Positions 23,333-34,345 of a stretch of 64,000 bases of DNA are shown piece by piece. The notes under the pieces are model-generated. The model worked only from the letters and a program-made list of their open reading frames with translations. It did no database searches and was not told where the DNA came from. Each line of letters opens with the position of its first letter. Position 1 is the first letter of the stretch. This DNA comes from Callipepla californica brunnescens (Eukaryota; Chordata; Aves; Galliformes; Odontophoridae), in assembly GCA_023055505.1 (NCBI GenBank), contig JALIRH010000035.1:2784382-2848381 (forward strand), read 5' to 3'. The position numbers and the translations under genes are program-made.

Positions 23333-24139
23333 AGGAACTAGTACTGGGGCAGGGAGGTTTGCTTTGGTTCTGCTTGGGGTGGAAGGCATCTGCTGCTGTC
23401 ACTTGGTGCGCATGCCTGCAGCTTTCAGGCTGAAGCTTGAGAAAAGCTAGCTAGCAAAATGTTAACTTTCTATATTTGGTGTTTGAGAGTCGTTTTCACC
23501 TGAATTCCTTTGTACAGCATCTTCAGAAAATGACATGTTTGGGTTTTTTTTCCCTTTTAATCTCATTGCATACAGATTTTTACAGTTACTTTAACTGTGT
23601 GTATGGTTAATCTTCCAGTGTAAGCATTTTCTCAGTAATGGGTGAAAAAAACTTCATGTCAACTACCGAACCCCACTGGGTCTGTCCCAGTGCTGGGCTG
23701 GGTGCGATGAGCAGCCATCACTGGAGTAGAGTGAGTGCAGCTCTCGGTGTCACTTTATGCCTTTCCATGGCTGCTCGCAGTGCTTTAGGACCCACCGAGT
23801 CGTCTTTCTTCCACTGCGGTGTCCCTTGACGCTTGTCTTATGTCTGCTTTAATTGGATGCCGCAGCGGTAGTATACATCAAAATAAATGAACTTTTTACT
23901 GCAAAAGGGTAAGAGAAGAAAAAAGACAGACGATCCCTCAGCAACAGCTGTTTGGAGGAAGAATCCCACAGAAGCTGCTTCCTTCGCTAATTAGAAATCT
24001 GCTTTCCTTTAGGAAGGATAACGTCTATGTTCTCCACTCCTCTTCTCACTTCTAATTACTTCTTGGAGGAATGAAGAAAGGCGCGGGTTTGTATCTTTGA
24101 CTTAGAGTTGCTGAGGCAAAGAATGTTGGGTGGAAATGA

Positions 24140-24195
24140 TTTGAGGAGATAAGAAGGAAGGGAGGAGAAGAGAGGAAGGGAGAGAGGATGGAACG
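24140..24195 (+). repeat. Purine-rich (GGAAGA)n-like tract
   Basis: A short GA-only stretch of irregular AGGAAG/GGAGAG units. It is simple sequence. Confidence 0.75.
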
Positions 24196-25987
24196 GCCAA
24201 GTGGTCAGTGCTGCTGGTGGGAGGGAGCAATGGGAGCCACCATGGGTCTGTCTGCACGGTCCCAATGGGGACTCTGAGCACTGCTCCATATCTGATGAAC
24301 AGAGTGAGTCCTTGACAGAAATTCAGAGTGAATTTCTAAGCCAAAAAAAGGAAGCTTAGAAAATTGAAAGGTTAAAGTTAGAATCCTCAAAGAGAGGAAA
24401 CGCACTGAGTTCACATTTTATAAATAACATGCTTTGATTGTTTGCCATTGAGAAGTAATTTTGTTTTGAAATGTGGCTTCATCTTTTTATTAAGGATATA
24501 AATACTTTGCAGCAGAAGCGTTTTCTCCAGCCTGAAGCGATGCTGTATATTCCCAGCGGGGTGAGGAGCTGGGTGTCCCCATGCAGCTGCACATGTAGGT
24601 CTGGAGGTGGAGCAAGGCTCTCCTGTCCCCACTGAACTTCCCTAAGCCTCAAGCAGGTGTTCCTTTGCAATTCAGCAAAGCGATGTTTCAATTACTCAGG
24701 GCAATAAATCTCGAGGTGTGTGTTGGGAGCTCCATCACTTGAAGCACCGATGTTTTTCTTTTCCCTCGCGGTCTTCGAGGTAGAATCATCAGCGCTGCAA
24801 GTAATGAAGCCTGGTTTCCCATGGATTTCTTTCTCTCGTGGTTGGATTCTTTGATAACTAAATAAGCTTTGACTGAATGCCCCGGCTGTGAAAAAAGCTC
24901 CACAAAAGCTATTGTGTGTAAATTCTCTATTAAGAAGGGAGCTTGTGTGGTACCCTGCCTGCCTGCAAGGATGCTGGGGACTGCCTATTGACAGCTATTT
25001 TTGTGGAACTGAAATATTGGAGGGACTTGGCCCTGCCAGGTGGGGCTGCAGGTGGTGGGTGGGTTCCTGGGGGCGGCCGCAGCTGCTCAGGGGGCTGGTT
25101 GCCATAGGAAGGTGGGTTAGAAATAGAGTTTGGGAGTTGCTCCTTTGAGGTGACCCCGGAGGAGTTGGATTGTTGACACAAGGGCCATAAATCACTGCAC
25201 TTTTTCCATTTTAGTCGATGTTAGGGGCGGTGATGAAGGGCGTGTGTGTGTCTGGGCAATGCCGAGTGGAATGTGTGCTCCATCTCTGAAACACAACTCC
25301 TTCTGCTGAATCCATGGTGCCCAGCCCTCGGGCTGTTGGGTTGCTGCTATCATTCCCCAGCTTTGACATTTGGCAGCCAACGGAGGAGGAAAAGTCGTGG
25401 GTGCAAAATCAGGATGGGAGAGTCAATGGACAGCTCTTCCTGTGCAAAATAACTAGGGGTGAATTGATAACCAGTGACTCAGGTAAGCAATTAAGCCAAT
25501 TGGTTAAATTAATTGATTGTGGAGGTCTTCTTTATGTAGCACTCTGCCTGAAGCCTTCGTGCCCTTTCTAGAGGAATAGCTGAGGAGAATAGACGTCTTC
25601 AGAAATTAACAGTGACTTTCAAGCAGAATAGATGATTAATGAGAATGTATTGCTCTTGATGGACAAACGAAGCACCTCCAGTTTTCTTGTGAGCGATGTT
25701 CAGCTTTCTTTTCTCTGGGAAATGATTCAGCCACTCAAACCTAGCTCTGAGCATGGGGAGAGGTAAGGAGAGGGGAGAGGAGGGGAGAACTGCCCCCTCT
25801 CAGCTTGATTTATTATCCGACTCCTTTGTTACAAGACTTCCAGTCTTGTAAAATATTAAATACATCCTTATATTCAATATCACATTTTGAAACATTTCAT
25901 GCCTCATTTGCTTCTGGAGTCAAGGACAACTTCACATTTTTCATGGCGCAAGTCCCAGATTTGTCTATTTATTTATTTTTAATCACT

Positions 25988-26010
25988 CTTTTTTTTTTTT
26001 TTTTTTTTAC
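25988..26010 (+). repeat. T homopolymer (about 20)
   Basis: An uninterrupted T-run preceded by TTTATTTATTTTTAATCAC. It could be the A-tail of a minus-strand retrotransposed copy, but no source sequence is recognisable to its left. Confidence 0.85.
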
Positions 26011-26034
26011 CTGTATCAATTTGGATTAAATCTT

Positions 26035-26050
26035 GGCAACCATAGCAACC
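26035..26050 (-). promoter_or_regulatory. Weak RFX X-box-like site
   Basis: On the minus strand GGTTGCTATGGTTGCC matches the X-box form GGTTGCCATGGTAACC at 13 of 16 positions. RFX factors bind such sites. The right half-site is imperfect, and there is no supporting context beyond a neural gene intron. Confidence 0.2.
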
Positions 26051-26639
26051 CGTTCCTCCGGGTGGTTTCAGATCTCGGCAGTGGAGGAACTTTTTTGCCT
26101 TGGCTCATCCCCATGGGATGCTGTGCCCATCCAGAGAGGACCGTGGGCAGTGGGGATTGTGGTTTGGGGCTGGGTGTTGGGCTCAGCTCTTGCTGGTAGT
26201 GTTGCTTGTAAACAAAAGGCTGTTTTGTTTAAGGACTCACGTGGTATAATGAGGAGGATTAAGTGGAATTTGCTGCCACAGTTAAAGGAAGATGCATGTA
26301 ACTCCTGTTAATTAGAAAGGGCTCAGTATTTGTCTTTGCCTTGATCTGTGTGGGAGCTTTTTGATTATTGCTTCTCCCGTGGGGGATAAGTAGCTGAATC
26401 CTGTATGGGGCCACCACTGGACCCAGAAACTCCTTCTGTATGCAGGCTGGGATGGCAGCTGGGGGCACGACAGTGCCGGTGCTACATCCTTGTATCTGGA
26501 AGGTGAGAGCCATCCCATTTCAGCTCTTCCACCCTGAGTGCATCATTTGGACCTCCAATGTTGACCCATGTGTGTGGGATTGCTTGTATACAGGGGTTCT
26601 GTGGAGGCAGAGCATATCTGTGCTGGTGTGGGAGTTAAA

Positions 26640-26775
26640 GGGAATGACAGAATCATTCCAATTGGAGAAGCCCTCTATGATCCCTGAGCCCAGCCCACCC
26701 CCACCATGCCCACTGACCCTTTCCCCAAGTACAACATCTCCACAGTTCCTGAACACCTCCAGGGATGATGTTTTG
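26640..26775 (-). mobile_element. CR1 LINE 3' end fragment, reverse orientation
   Basis: GACAGAATCATTCCAATTGG AGAAGCCCTCTATGATCCC begins with the reverse complement of the CR1 terminal octamers and tail. It continues with CCACAGTTCCTGAACACCTC CAGGGATG, which is the reverse of the 'catccctggaggtgttcaag' segment. Confidence 0.85.
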
Positions 26776-27879
26776 GGATGATGCTTTGGGGAGGGTTGTA
26801 CTTGGGTATGCAAACCTCAGTTTGAGTCCATCCCACCTCCCTTCTGAGGGGAGCAGTCAGCACAGAGGAGGTGAACTGTGCTCCCTCTGGAGGTGGGATC
26901 TCAGATGTGAAATCTTCCTGGGCTGGCAGTGTCTGGTTTCTTATCACAAAATCCTGCTTTTTCTTCCTGCTGGTGAAGCAGCTCCAAGTCTTTGTCTTAA
27001 GAAAGTGCAATTAGAACCATCTGCACGTAACCGAAGCTCAAGAAACTTCGCCTAGAAATAAGACAGCCATTTCTGAACAGCGAGGGTTGTTAGAAACTGT
27101 AATATCACCCCTAAAATCTGGGCCAGCTGCCCTTGAGTGGCCACTGGATGTTGCCATTGGATGCTTTTTCTGAAAGACGTGCTGTAGTTGGAGTTGGGGT
27201 GAGTTCAGGAAACCCATGGCTGGCTGTTCTGGAAGGGAGTCCTTGCTGAGCTGGGAGTGGGATCAGGGGGAGAATCCGGGCTTAATGTGGTTCTTCAGCA
27301 AGCTCTGTTGAACTGTTCCAGCTTTGCTGTTGAGCGGAGTCCTTGACAGGATGGCCAGGAGAGTCTGAAAGGTTTGTCTGGATGCAAAATGTCACAGCCA
27401 ATGCCCAGGCAACTCTCAAGGGTGATAAACGAGCAGGATTTCCCCAAAGCTTGTCTCTATATGGCGAACGTCTATGTCTTTGGATCAAAATAGCTTCCAT
27501 GCCCTTCTTTTTAAATGGAAGCATCAATAGCAGTTGGGGGCCTTTAATAGTTCAGGGGATCTTAAAAATCCCACTAGGTGTTTATCTGCCTATTTTGGTG
27601 GCTGATATCCTTTTAAAATCTGTCCCAGAGTGCTTGAATCACTCCTGAAAATGGAACTTAGGCTTCTCAATTACTCAGCTGCCTGCAAACATTATCCATG
27701 GCATTGGCTTTTCCTAATGGCCACATCAATTAGAGGGCTCTCTGCATCGTGCTGTCAGCAGACCCACATGGACGGGGGGAGCACAGGAGTTTCACTCAGG
27801 TTGCCTTTTATGATCCCCACGCTTTGCAAATGGAACAAAATTTAGTGAAGGAACCTGTCTTTGTTCCCCTCCTTCCCAT

Positions 27880-28045
27880 ACAGCAAACTAATTGAAAACA
27901 ACATGAATGTTAATGATGCATTTCGCATTTGGAAGTTAGAGGGGTGATTAATATATTGTAGACTGTATATTAACACCTTCTCAGGGGCATAATGAAGAGG
28001 AAATATGTGCTCTGAGACGAGGCTGTTTATTTCGCGGTGTGTTTC
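27880..28045. other. AT-rich candidate conserved non-coding block
   Basis: Unique AT-rich sequence with TAATTGAAAACAACATGAAT, TTAATGATGCATTTCGC, GGTGATTAATATATTG and GTATATTAACACC. It ends near a GTTTATTTCGCGG segment. It contains several homeodomain or POU-type cores and no transposon signature. Treated as a possible enhancer only. Confidence 0.25.
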
Positions 28046-28157
28046 CTGACTTCCACCATCCCTTTTTCTCATTGAAATACAAGCTTTCCAATCCAGAGGG
28101 TTTTGTTTCAAAGCGTAATTTTAAATCAATCAATAAACTTTTACATCTTTATCACCT

Positions 28158-28177
28158 CCCTTTTTTTTTTTTTTTTC
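28158..28177 (+). repeat. T homopolymer
   Basis: A run of about 17 T residues followed by a C/T-rich stretch. It is simple sequence. Confidence 0.85.
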
Positions 28178-29139
28178 CCCTTCTTCTTTTGGTTGGAGAG
28201 CTGAAGCAAAGTGCACCAAGGGAAGGGAGATGTGAAGAAGGAGGAGCTGGGGATGATGTGAGAGGGCAGCGATGGGATGGCTTCCTGAGCATGGAGCTGT
28301 TGTATTGCCGTGTTGGTGGGAAATGGTCTCTTATTGGAGAGAAGGCTGGCGGAAGGTGACCTGGTAGAGCCCAGGGAAGGCTTTTTTCCTCCTTTGCCAT
28401 CGTGTGCATGCTCTGTGCTCACTGAGGGCCACTTGTGATGGGAAGGCAAGTGGTTCTTTGTTATCACGTATGCATCATCAGTGCCCCGCTGTCGGCGTCC
28501 ATTGAGCTGCTCATAAACCTATAGGGTCAGAGACAGGCTTAGTAACCTGAGGGTGCCCTGTGAGCCCTACACAGGGATGGCTCACAGCCCATCAGTGGGT
28601 GTTTGCCTCTGCCTGAGGTCTCCTGGGTTTCCTGAGGACCGTGGAAGGTGATGAGCATCTGTGTGGTTGCATTGCTCGTGGCAAGAAGCTCTGGGAAATG
28701 ACTGCTTTGCAGGATCTGTTTTTTGTTGGAGGTGGAAGTGTGTGGTGGTGGCTGGTTCTGTAACTCAGCTCAGAAAAGGAAGGAGACCACGCAAGTTATA
28801 ACACGTCTATAATTAAGTGCAATGAATGGCTATAAACCAACAAACGCTTTTAAATGTCGTTCTTGGCCACATCTGAATTATTTTTCTCCTTTGGCAGGAT
28901 CGTTAAAGGAGGGGGAAAGCATGTGTGTATCAATCCACTCTACGTGCTTGAAAGGGTTTTATTATTATTTTTTGATGAATGAAAATTGGAGCGTGAGAAT
29001 GGGTAGAAAGTCCCCATGGGAAGGGCTGAGCTCCTGCAGGCTGCAAACAGCCTCTTATTAACAGCACTGGGCACTGCTATTCCCACTGATGTGGTGATGA
29101 AGAGCCCCAGTTCTGACGCCCTTTTTCAGAAGATGAGGG

Positions 29140-29265
29140 GTGGGGAAAAAGTAACCCGTAGTAATTAAGACTTGGCAAGTTGAGTATTTCTGGACTTTCT
29201 AAATATTGATAAATGGAAATGTGCTTTATTAATTAAAACACGTTAAAATCCTTTTTTTCTTCAGA
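29140..29265. other. AT-rich candidate conserved non-coding block
   Basis: GTAGTAATTAAGACTTGGCA AG (an NKX2-type AAGTG-like/CTTG core may overlap), CTAAATATTGATAAATGG and GCTTTATTAATTAAAACACG occur within 125 bases of unique sequence. This is enhancer-like composition. Conservation was not assessed. Confidence 0.25.
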
Positions 29266-29471
29266 ACTTGCATGAAACTATCTCCCTCTCCCTCGGATTT
29301 TAGTGGGCTCGCATTAAGCTTCAAGCTGGCTACCTGATTTTAACCTGCTCTGCTCGGCTGTGTCTCCCCACCATAGAAGCAGTATCCTGTGCCTGTGTCC
29401 ATGATCGATCTAACTTGCAGTGGCTTGGTTTTGTCTTCAATTACTTCCTTGTTTGGGTTCCATTTATCTTC

Positions 29472-30753
29472 TTATAGTAACGTAGCCCAGAAGATACAGC
29501 TATGGATTTCACTAGTCCCATACGGGGTCTGAAATTTAGAGCGATGGTAGCAGGAGCATTCTGGGCAAACCATGCCATCCCTTAGGATGGTGTTACAGAA
29601 CAATTTCTTCCTTCTGTAATTTCCAGGCCAGCTGTGGTAGGAGGCAGAATTTACTGCTTCTCTGTCCTGGCAGGCAGGGCTGTTCCTCTGACCTTCTGCT
29701 CCAGCAGATGCTCGAACCTGGACATAAATCTGGGGTGCTGTTTTTGCAGGCATCATGGTGATCTCACTGCTGCCTTCTGCTTGCTGTTGAGTATCCATCT
29801 GTCTGCTCACCATTGCTTTTATATTTCATACTAAGGCTTTGGATTGTGGGGCTGTCTTTTTGTCTTGAGTTGGGACTATCAGGGAGCAAAAAACACTGTG
29901 ATGCATGCTTGCTTGGCCTGAGTGTGGATGAAGGGTAACTGGCTGGAGCTGGGTTACCACAGACTGGAATAAGATGATGCAGGATAAAACTGGGAGCTGC
30001 CAAGGTGTGGGTGCCATCTATATCTTGGAAGTTATTTCCTATGGGATGAAACCCTTTTAGAGGAGGGAGAGGTACAGTCCACTTGTGATTGGAAATCTAC
30101 TCTTTTGTAGGCTTTGGCACAGCAGGTGGCCGTCCTTCTCTGCTGTCGAAGTGTCTGCACTGTGCTGGCCTGCTTGCCAGCTCTCCAAAGCCTGTGGGAC
30201 ACGTTCTAGTGGATGACTTTGCTCAACGATCTTGATGGGATGAGGTGGGATGATCCGATGACTGCCTCAGCAATTGAAGTAGGCTGGAATGCTCAGGCAG
30301 GAGCCATAACCGAGCTCTTATAGCTCTTGGTGTATGGAAGTTTCCATACCTCCGAATTGTCGCAATCCATAAGTGTAAGTCCTCATCTTCAGCTTCTATA
30401 GCAGCCAGCAAGAGCTGCTTCCAGAGCAATAACTCAGGTGATAAGGAGTCCCCAGGTTCAGCTTAGTAATGGTCTGTAACTGCTCCCAGGGAGGGATTCC
30501 AACCTCCATAATGCTCCCAACCATACCGCCTGCTGCCCATTGGTGAAATGCTGAATTCAGTGGTGATGGGGGGAGCAAAGGTGTGAATTTTGGGGGCAGA
30601 GTTGTTCTGGGATGTTTTTCTTGTCAAGAAGTCAGGTTTGGTATGTGGGGAACAGCACTGGGTTTTCTGACTGAGTAAGTATGGGCACAAACCTGAATGT
30701 CCTATTAGAAACCTTGATCCGAAAGGCTCAGACTCAGGGACTCTTAAGATCAT
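29472..30753 (-). other. Unrecognised minus-strand stretch with few stop codons
   Basis: One minus-strand frame runs from 30753 down to 29764 (330 codons) with only about three internal stops, where roughly fifteen would be expected by chance. A second frame is then open for 113 codons from 29813 to 29472, as if a frameshift had occurred. The predicted peptide segments (such as LHLWIATIRRYGNFHTPRAI and a Ser/Pro-rich part) match no family I recognise. No reverse transcriptase, protease, integrase, zinc-knuckle or LTR signature is visible. It could be a decayed coding sequence or a chance cluster. Confidence 0.25.
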
Positions 30754-31395
30754 GAAGAAGGCTTAAATCAATGGGCTTTGAATGTGTTCTTGTAAAAAGG
30801 AAGAATCTGGTTTTGACTTTGTAGGCACACTGCAGGAGAACGTAATCCATTGTCCCCAAAGGAGCTGTTTCTGCCCTTCTCTCATCAAGGCACGCAAGGA
30901 TTTTAAAGCCTTCCAGGTTTTAGTGGGGATGGAAAAGAAAAGAGCTTGGGGGAGGCAGAAATTAAATCACAAATGTTCACAATAAAATTGTAACAGAGAT
31001 GGAGGTGGACAGAGAAGATGATAGCATCTGACTTCAGTCTCCAGAGACCAATAACTCTCCGATAACAGTTTCTGACTGCTCTCAAGTCTTCTGTCTGTGT
31101 GCCACGAAGGCTGAAATCGATCTACTGTTGGGGTTTGGTGTCAAACCTTGTGGTTCCCACTCAGCCAAACACTTGGGTGCCTTCCTCCTTCCCATATGAG
31201 TGTTGTCTGAGCCCCAAAGCCAGGCACTGAAGTGAGCTGTGGTGTGAGCACGTGTCTGGAGGTTGTGCTGGAGAGGGGCCAGGTGCCTTGCATCTTGTTG
31301 AATCAAGCTTCTACAAGCGTATGTTCCCCAAATGGATGGGTTTTCCACCTGAGTGATGAGCACTGTGTGTGTGTGTATATATGGGAAGCTCGTTG

Positions 31396-31411
31396 GGTTT
31401 TTTTTTTTTTT
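31396..31411 (+). repeat. (GT)n/(TA)n then T-run
   Basis: A short GTGTGTGTGTGTATATATGG precedes, by about 20 bases, a run of T residues. It is simple sequence. Confidence 0.8.
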
Positions 31412-31629
31412 ATAATGAGATTTCATTTTTCTTTGGTGTTTCTCATCTTAACTCCCAAACCTCCTTAGGAAGGGAGTGCGACCTTGTCAGCCTGTACATA
31501 TGTTTCTGTGCTCTCTGAGAAAGAGTTGAAGGCATCTCCCCTCCATGCAGAGTCATTGAGATCCACCTTTGGAATCAATGTTGGGACTTCTAGGTAAGCA
31601 TATGGTGTGACAGAGGAAGTGTTGCTGTA

Positions 31630-31800
31630 GCTCATTTGGGTAGATCCATGCAGTCCCAAGGCAAGAAGACCCATTTTATAGTTGGGAACTGGTGGGAAGA
31701 AGAGGTAGCGAGTTATTTAAAGATAGGGAACAGGGCAGTTGAAGAGCTAAAAGTGGATTTCTGGAGTCCCAATTCAGTAGACCAAACTACCACGCTGTGT
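31630..31800 (-). mobile_element. MIR-like SINE remnant, reverse orientation
   Basis: Read on the + strand, segments follow the reverse complement of MIR in order: CTCATTTGGGTAGATCC, CCCATTTTATAGTTGGGAAC, AGAGGTAGCGAGTTATTTAA, then GCTAAAAGTGGATTTCTGGA GTCCC and finally GTAGACCAAACTACCACGCT G. The last matches the tRNA-derived head ('ccactacgctatactg'). Nearly the whole element is represented, though heavily diverged. This is the best of three MIR-like remnants in the window. Confidence 0.6.
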
Positions 31801-32586
31801 GTGTTATCTTTTACAGCCTCACTAGCAGGCACCAGTGTGTACCCACCCACACAGTCTTCATCTCTGTTTCTGTGTCAGACATTGCTGATGGGTGAACCCT
31901 GAAAACTGCAAGGCAATTTTGGAGGCATAACCAAAATTTCCCTGTCTGTGAGGATAAGAATGTCTTCCCCTCGGGTCTACCGAACTGAGCTAGGAGCCCT
32001 TGAGGAAGCATCTGTTATTTTTAGCAGCTCATTTCTTGGGAAGTGGATTCCCCTGCAGACTACTGAGCTCTGATTTTTGTCTTTCCCAGTCCCATACAGA
32101 GCCCAAAATGGGAAGAAAGCCATAAATGTTGTGCATCTTCCCTCCCTGAGCATGTAGAAATCTGGGCCATGTTTTGTTGGGTCATCTAGAGGACGTGGGT
32201 GAGACTGTCCTCTCTGTAATTTCCAACCCTGCGTCGGTTGCTGCCGAACCCAAATCACGTCTGAATGCTCTGAAAATGCCATTCTAATTCTTAGGTCTGC
32301 TGGGCTCCTGCAGAGTCCTGACGCAGGGAGGGCAAAGCCTGAAAGAAGCTTGCCAGCTGCATCCCGTGACATCGTGTCTGCAGTGTATGGTTTGGCTCAT
32401 TTTGGTGGGAAGAAGAAAACTGGGAGGCTGCTGTGGCATCCCCTGGTCACAGCTTGGTGTCAGCTTTATTGGGATGTGAGTATTCAGAGAGGGCTGCTCA
32501 GCCTCCTCTTCTAACCCCAGCAAATTCCTTCAACTCTATTTGCACAGGGCAGTAATGAATTGTAGGTACAGCAGGTGACCAACAGA

Positions 32587-32670
32587 TTAATTACCGTGCC
32601 GTTAATTACCTCCATCCCTGCGCTGTCCATAGTGCTGATCTGGGGTGGAGCGCGGTCCAATGGTAATTAG
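32587..32670. promoter_or_regulatory. Putative regulatory module: three TAATTACC sites around an RE1-like site
   Basis: TTAATTACC occurs at 32587-32595 and again at 32602-32610, a perfect 9-bp direct repeat with a 15-base period. A third copy of the octamer lies inverted as GGTAATTA at 32662-32669. TAATTA is the core bound by many homeodomain proteins (LIM, PRD and HOX-type). A CCAAT string (32657-32661) and the RE1-like site (32619-32639) lie between. The surrounding 32530-32720 is unique, non-repeat sequence. The module is inferred from motif clustering only. Confidence 0.35.
32619..32639 (-). promoter_or_regulatory. RE1/NRSE-like site (REST binding candidate)
   Basis: On the minus strand the 21-mer, read as ATCAGCACTATGG then ACAGCGCA, agrees with the RE1 consensus (TTCAGCACCACGG then ACAGCGCC) at 17 of 21 positions, with canonical half-site spacing. 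Mismatches are at positions 1, 9, 11 and 21; position 9 is normally a conserved C. REST silences neuronal genes in non-neural cells, and the host gene is a neuronal glutamate receptor, so the placement is biologically sensible. Binding is not shown. Confidence 0.45.
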
Positions 32671-33770
32671 TGGAGAGTTGTGAGCATTGCTTGTCCTGGA
32701 AATCTCGGTCTGCTTTGTGTCGATGTGAGAGCATCTCGTGGAGCCTTGCTTCACCCCTTGGGGCTGTGCTGGCAATGAACTTTTGGTGGTACTGGTTTGG
32801 TGCTCCACACGTCTCCCACTGTGGAGGAAAAAATGGGAATGGCTGAGCTGTGGTGAAATGTGGTGCAGATGTTATTTCCTCATTGTACAAGATGTTAGGC
32901 TCAGGGTGCAGGTTGAAAATGATTTGAGGGAGGGGACGTGTTCCAAATGCAGCTGGAAAAACGCTGCTTGAGTTTTCCAGCCTCTGGGTTGTTCTTGGCT
33001 GGAGCTAATGATGATGGATGAGTCCTGCAGAGTGCTCTTCGTCATGAGACCTCAGAGCCCTTCACTGGAGAGATCTGCAGCATTATTTTCACTGAGTTCA
33101 GGTGGTGAAATAATGTGTCAAGAGAGAAAACGGCTTGATCCAAGCAGCATTCCTGGGGATGAAACCCCTGATGTCACGCTTTGACTTACCAGAGCCATTG
33201 CCTTTCCCAGCCCTGGTGCTTTGCTGGGAGTTTGCTTTCTAAGTCCAGCCCAAGTCAGAAGCTCATACGTCTCACCCATGTGTGTAGCTCTGGTTTGTAT
33301 GGCAACATTGCTGTTCCAGTGGCATCTCTGGATATAGCCCCATTCCTATGGGGCTGCTAGGTGCGTGCGCTGGTCCAGGTACCCATTGCATAGGGCTTCA
33401 CCAGCACCTGTAGAAGGCCCCCAACAGTGGGAAAATCCAACAGGTGCAGGCGTTCAGCAATGGTGAACTCCTGAGGTGCTGATGTGCAGCAAATGGATGG
33501 CCTGAGGAGACTTGTCCTTGGTGTAGACGCAGATGGGCTTCAAAGCAGTGAAACTGTTATGGGATAACATCAAGGCAATGCTGGCATTCACATTCCTTGT
33601 GAACTTGGATCTTTGCAGCCCTCCACAGATTTTCCTTCCATCCCCCAGGAGCTGTTTAAATGCACCCACTAATGTTAAAAGAGAGCTGGAGAGCACCGCG
33701 AAGCGTGTTGGGCTGGCGGCCCTGAATTCCAGCTGGGGGGGAAATCAAATTAACATTTCCCAGCATGAAA

Positions 33771-33790
33771 AAAGAAAAAAAAAAAAAAAG
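33771..33790 (+). repeat. A-rich homopolymer tract
   Basis: A run of A residues broken by single G residues (GAAAAAAGAAAA...). It is simple sequence. Confidence 0.8.
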
Positions 33791-34264
33791 GTAAGAAAAA
33801 GAGATGAAAAAAGAAAAATTCCAAACAAAAAAGCCCCCCACAGAGTTCATCTGGAGGATGGAGTTACATTAAGCGAATGGAAATTAAAGGCTTTTCATAG
33901 AGATCTTCAGCGTAATTTGATGGAAGACTTTAATTATTTCAACGAGTCGCAGAAAAGGAGCTGGGAAGGATTGGGGAGTGCTCATAAGGATCTCTCTTTA
34001 TAAGTGCTTTGAGCCGTTCTCAGGCTGAAAAGCTGCTGTCAGCTTAAGGAAGAGGGGTTGGGCATTGGTGGAAAGCTGCGGTGGGTTTGGATCTGTGGGA
34101 TTTCGCAGCCAGAAGGCTCATCTCCCCTCTGGCACCTCAGGAGCTGGGGAGCTGCGTGATGCTTTGTTGAACCGACATGGTCTTGGTCTGTGAGGACTGA
34201 ACCCACAGGTGCGTGTTGTTCCTCTGCTCATACCACACTGCAGACGTAAAGGGAATTTTTGCAA

Positions 34265-34345
34265 TTAGAACCACAGGGCTTGTAGGATCACTGAGGGTGG
34301 AGAACACCTCTGAGAACTTCAAGTCTAACTGTAAGCCCTTCTGCC
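34265..34345 (-). mobile_element. Probable CR1 fragment, reverse orientation
   Basis: TTAGAACCACAGGGCTTGTA GGATCACTGAGGGTGGAGAA followed by CACCTCTGAGAACTTCAAGT CTAACTGTAAGCCC resembles the reverse of the CR1 tail ('agaatcacagaat...gttggaaaagacctctgagatcatcaagtccaact'). It is diverged. Confidence 0.6.

Noticed and set aside
31465..32523. Continuation of the minus-strand open frames as one endogenous retrovirus
   Set aside because: Frames change repeatedly, an old MIR-like SINE sits in the middle, and no LTR pair, primer-binding site or reverse transcriptase motif is seen.
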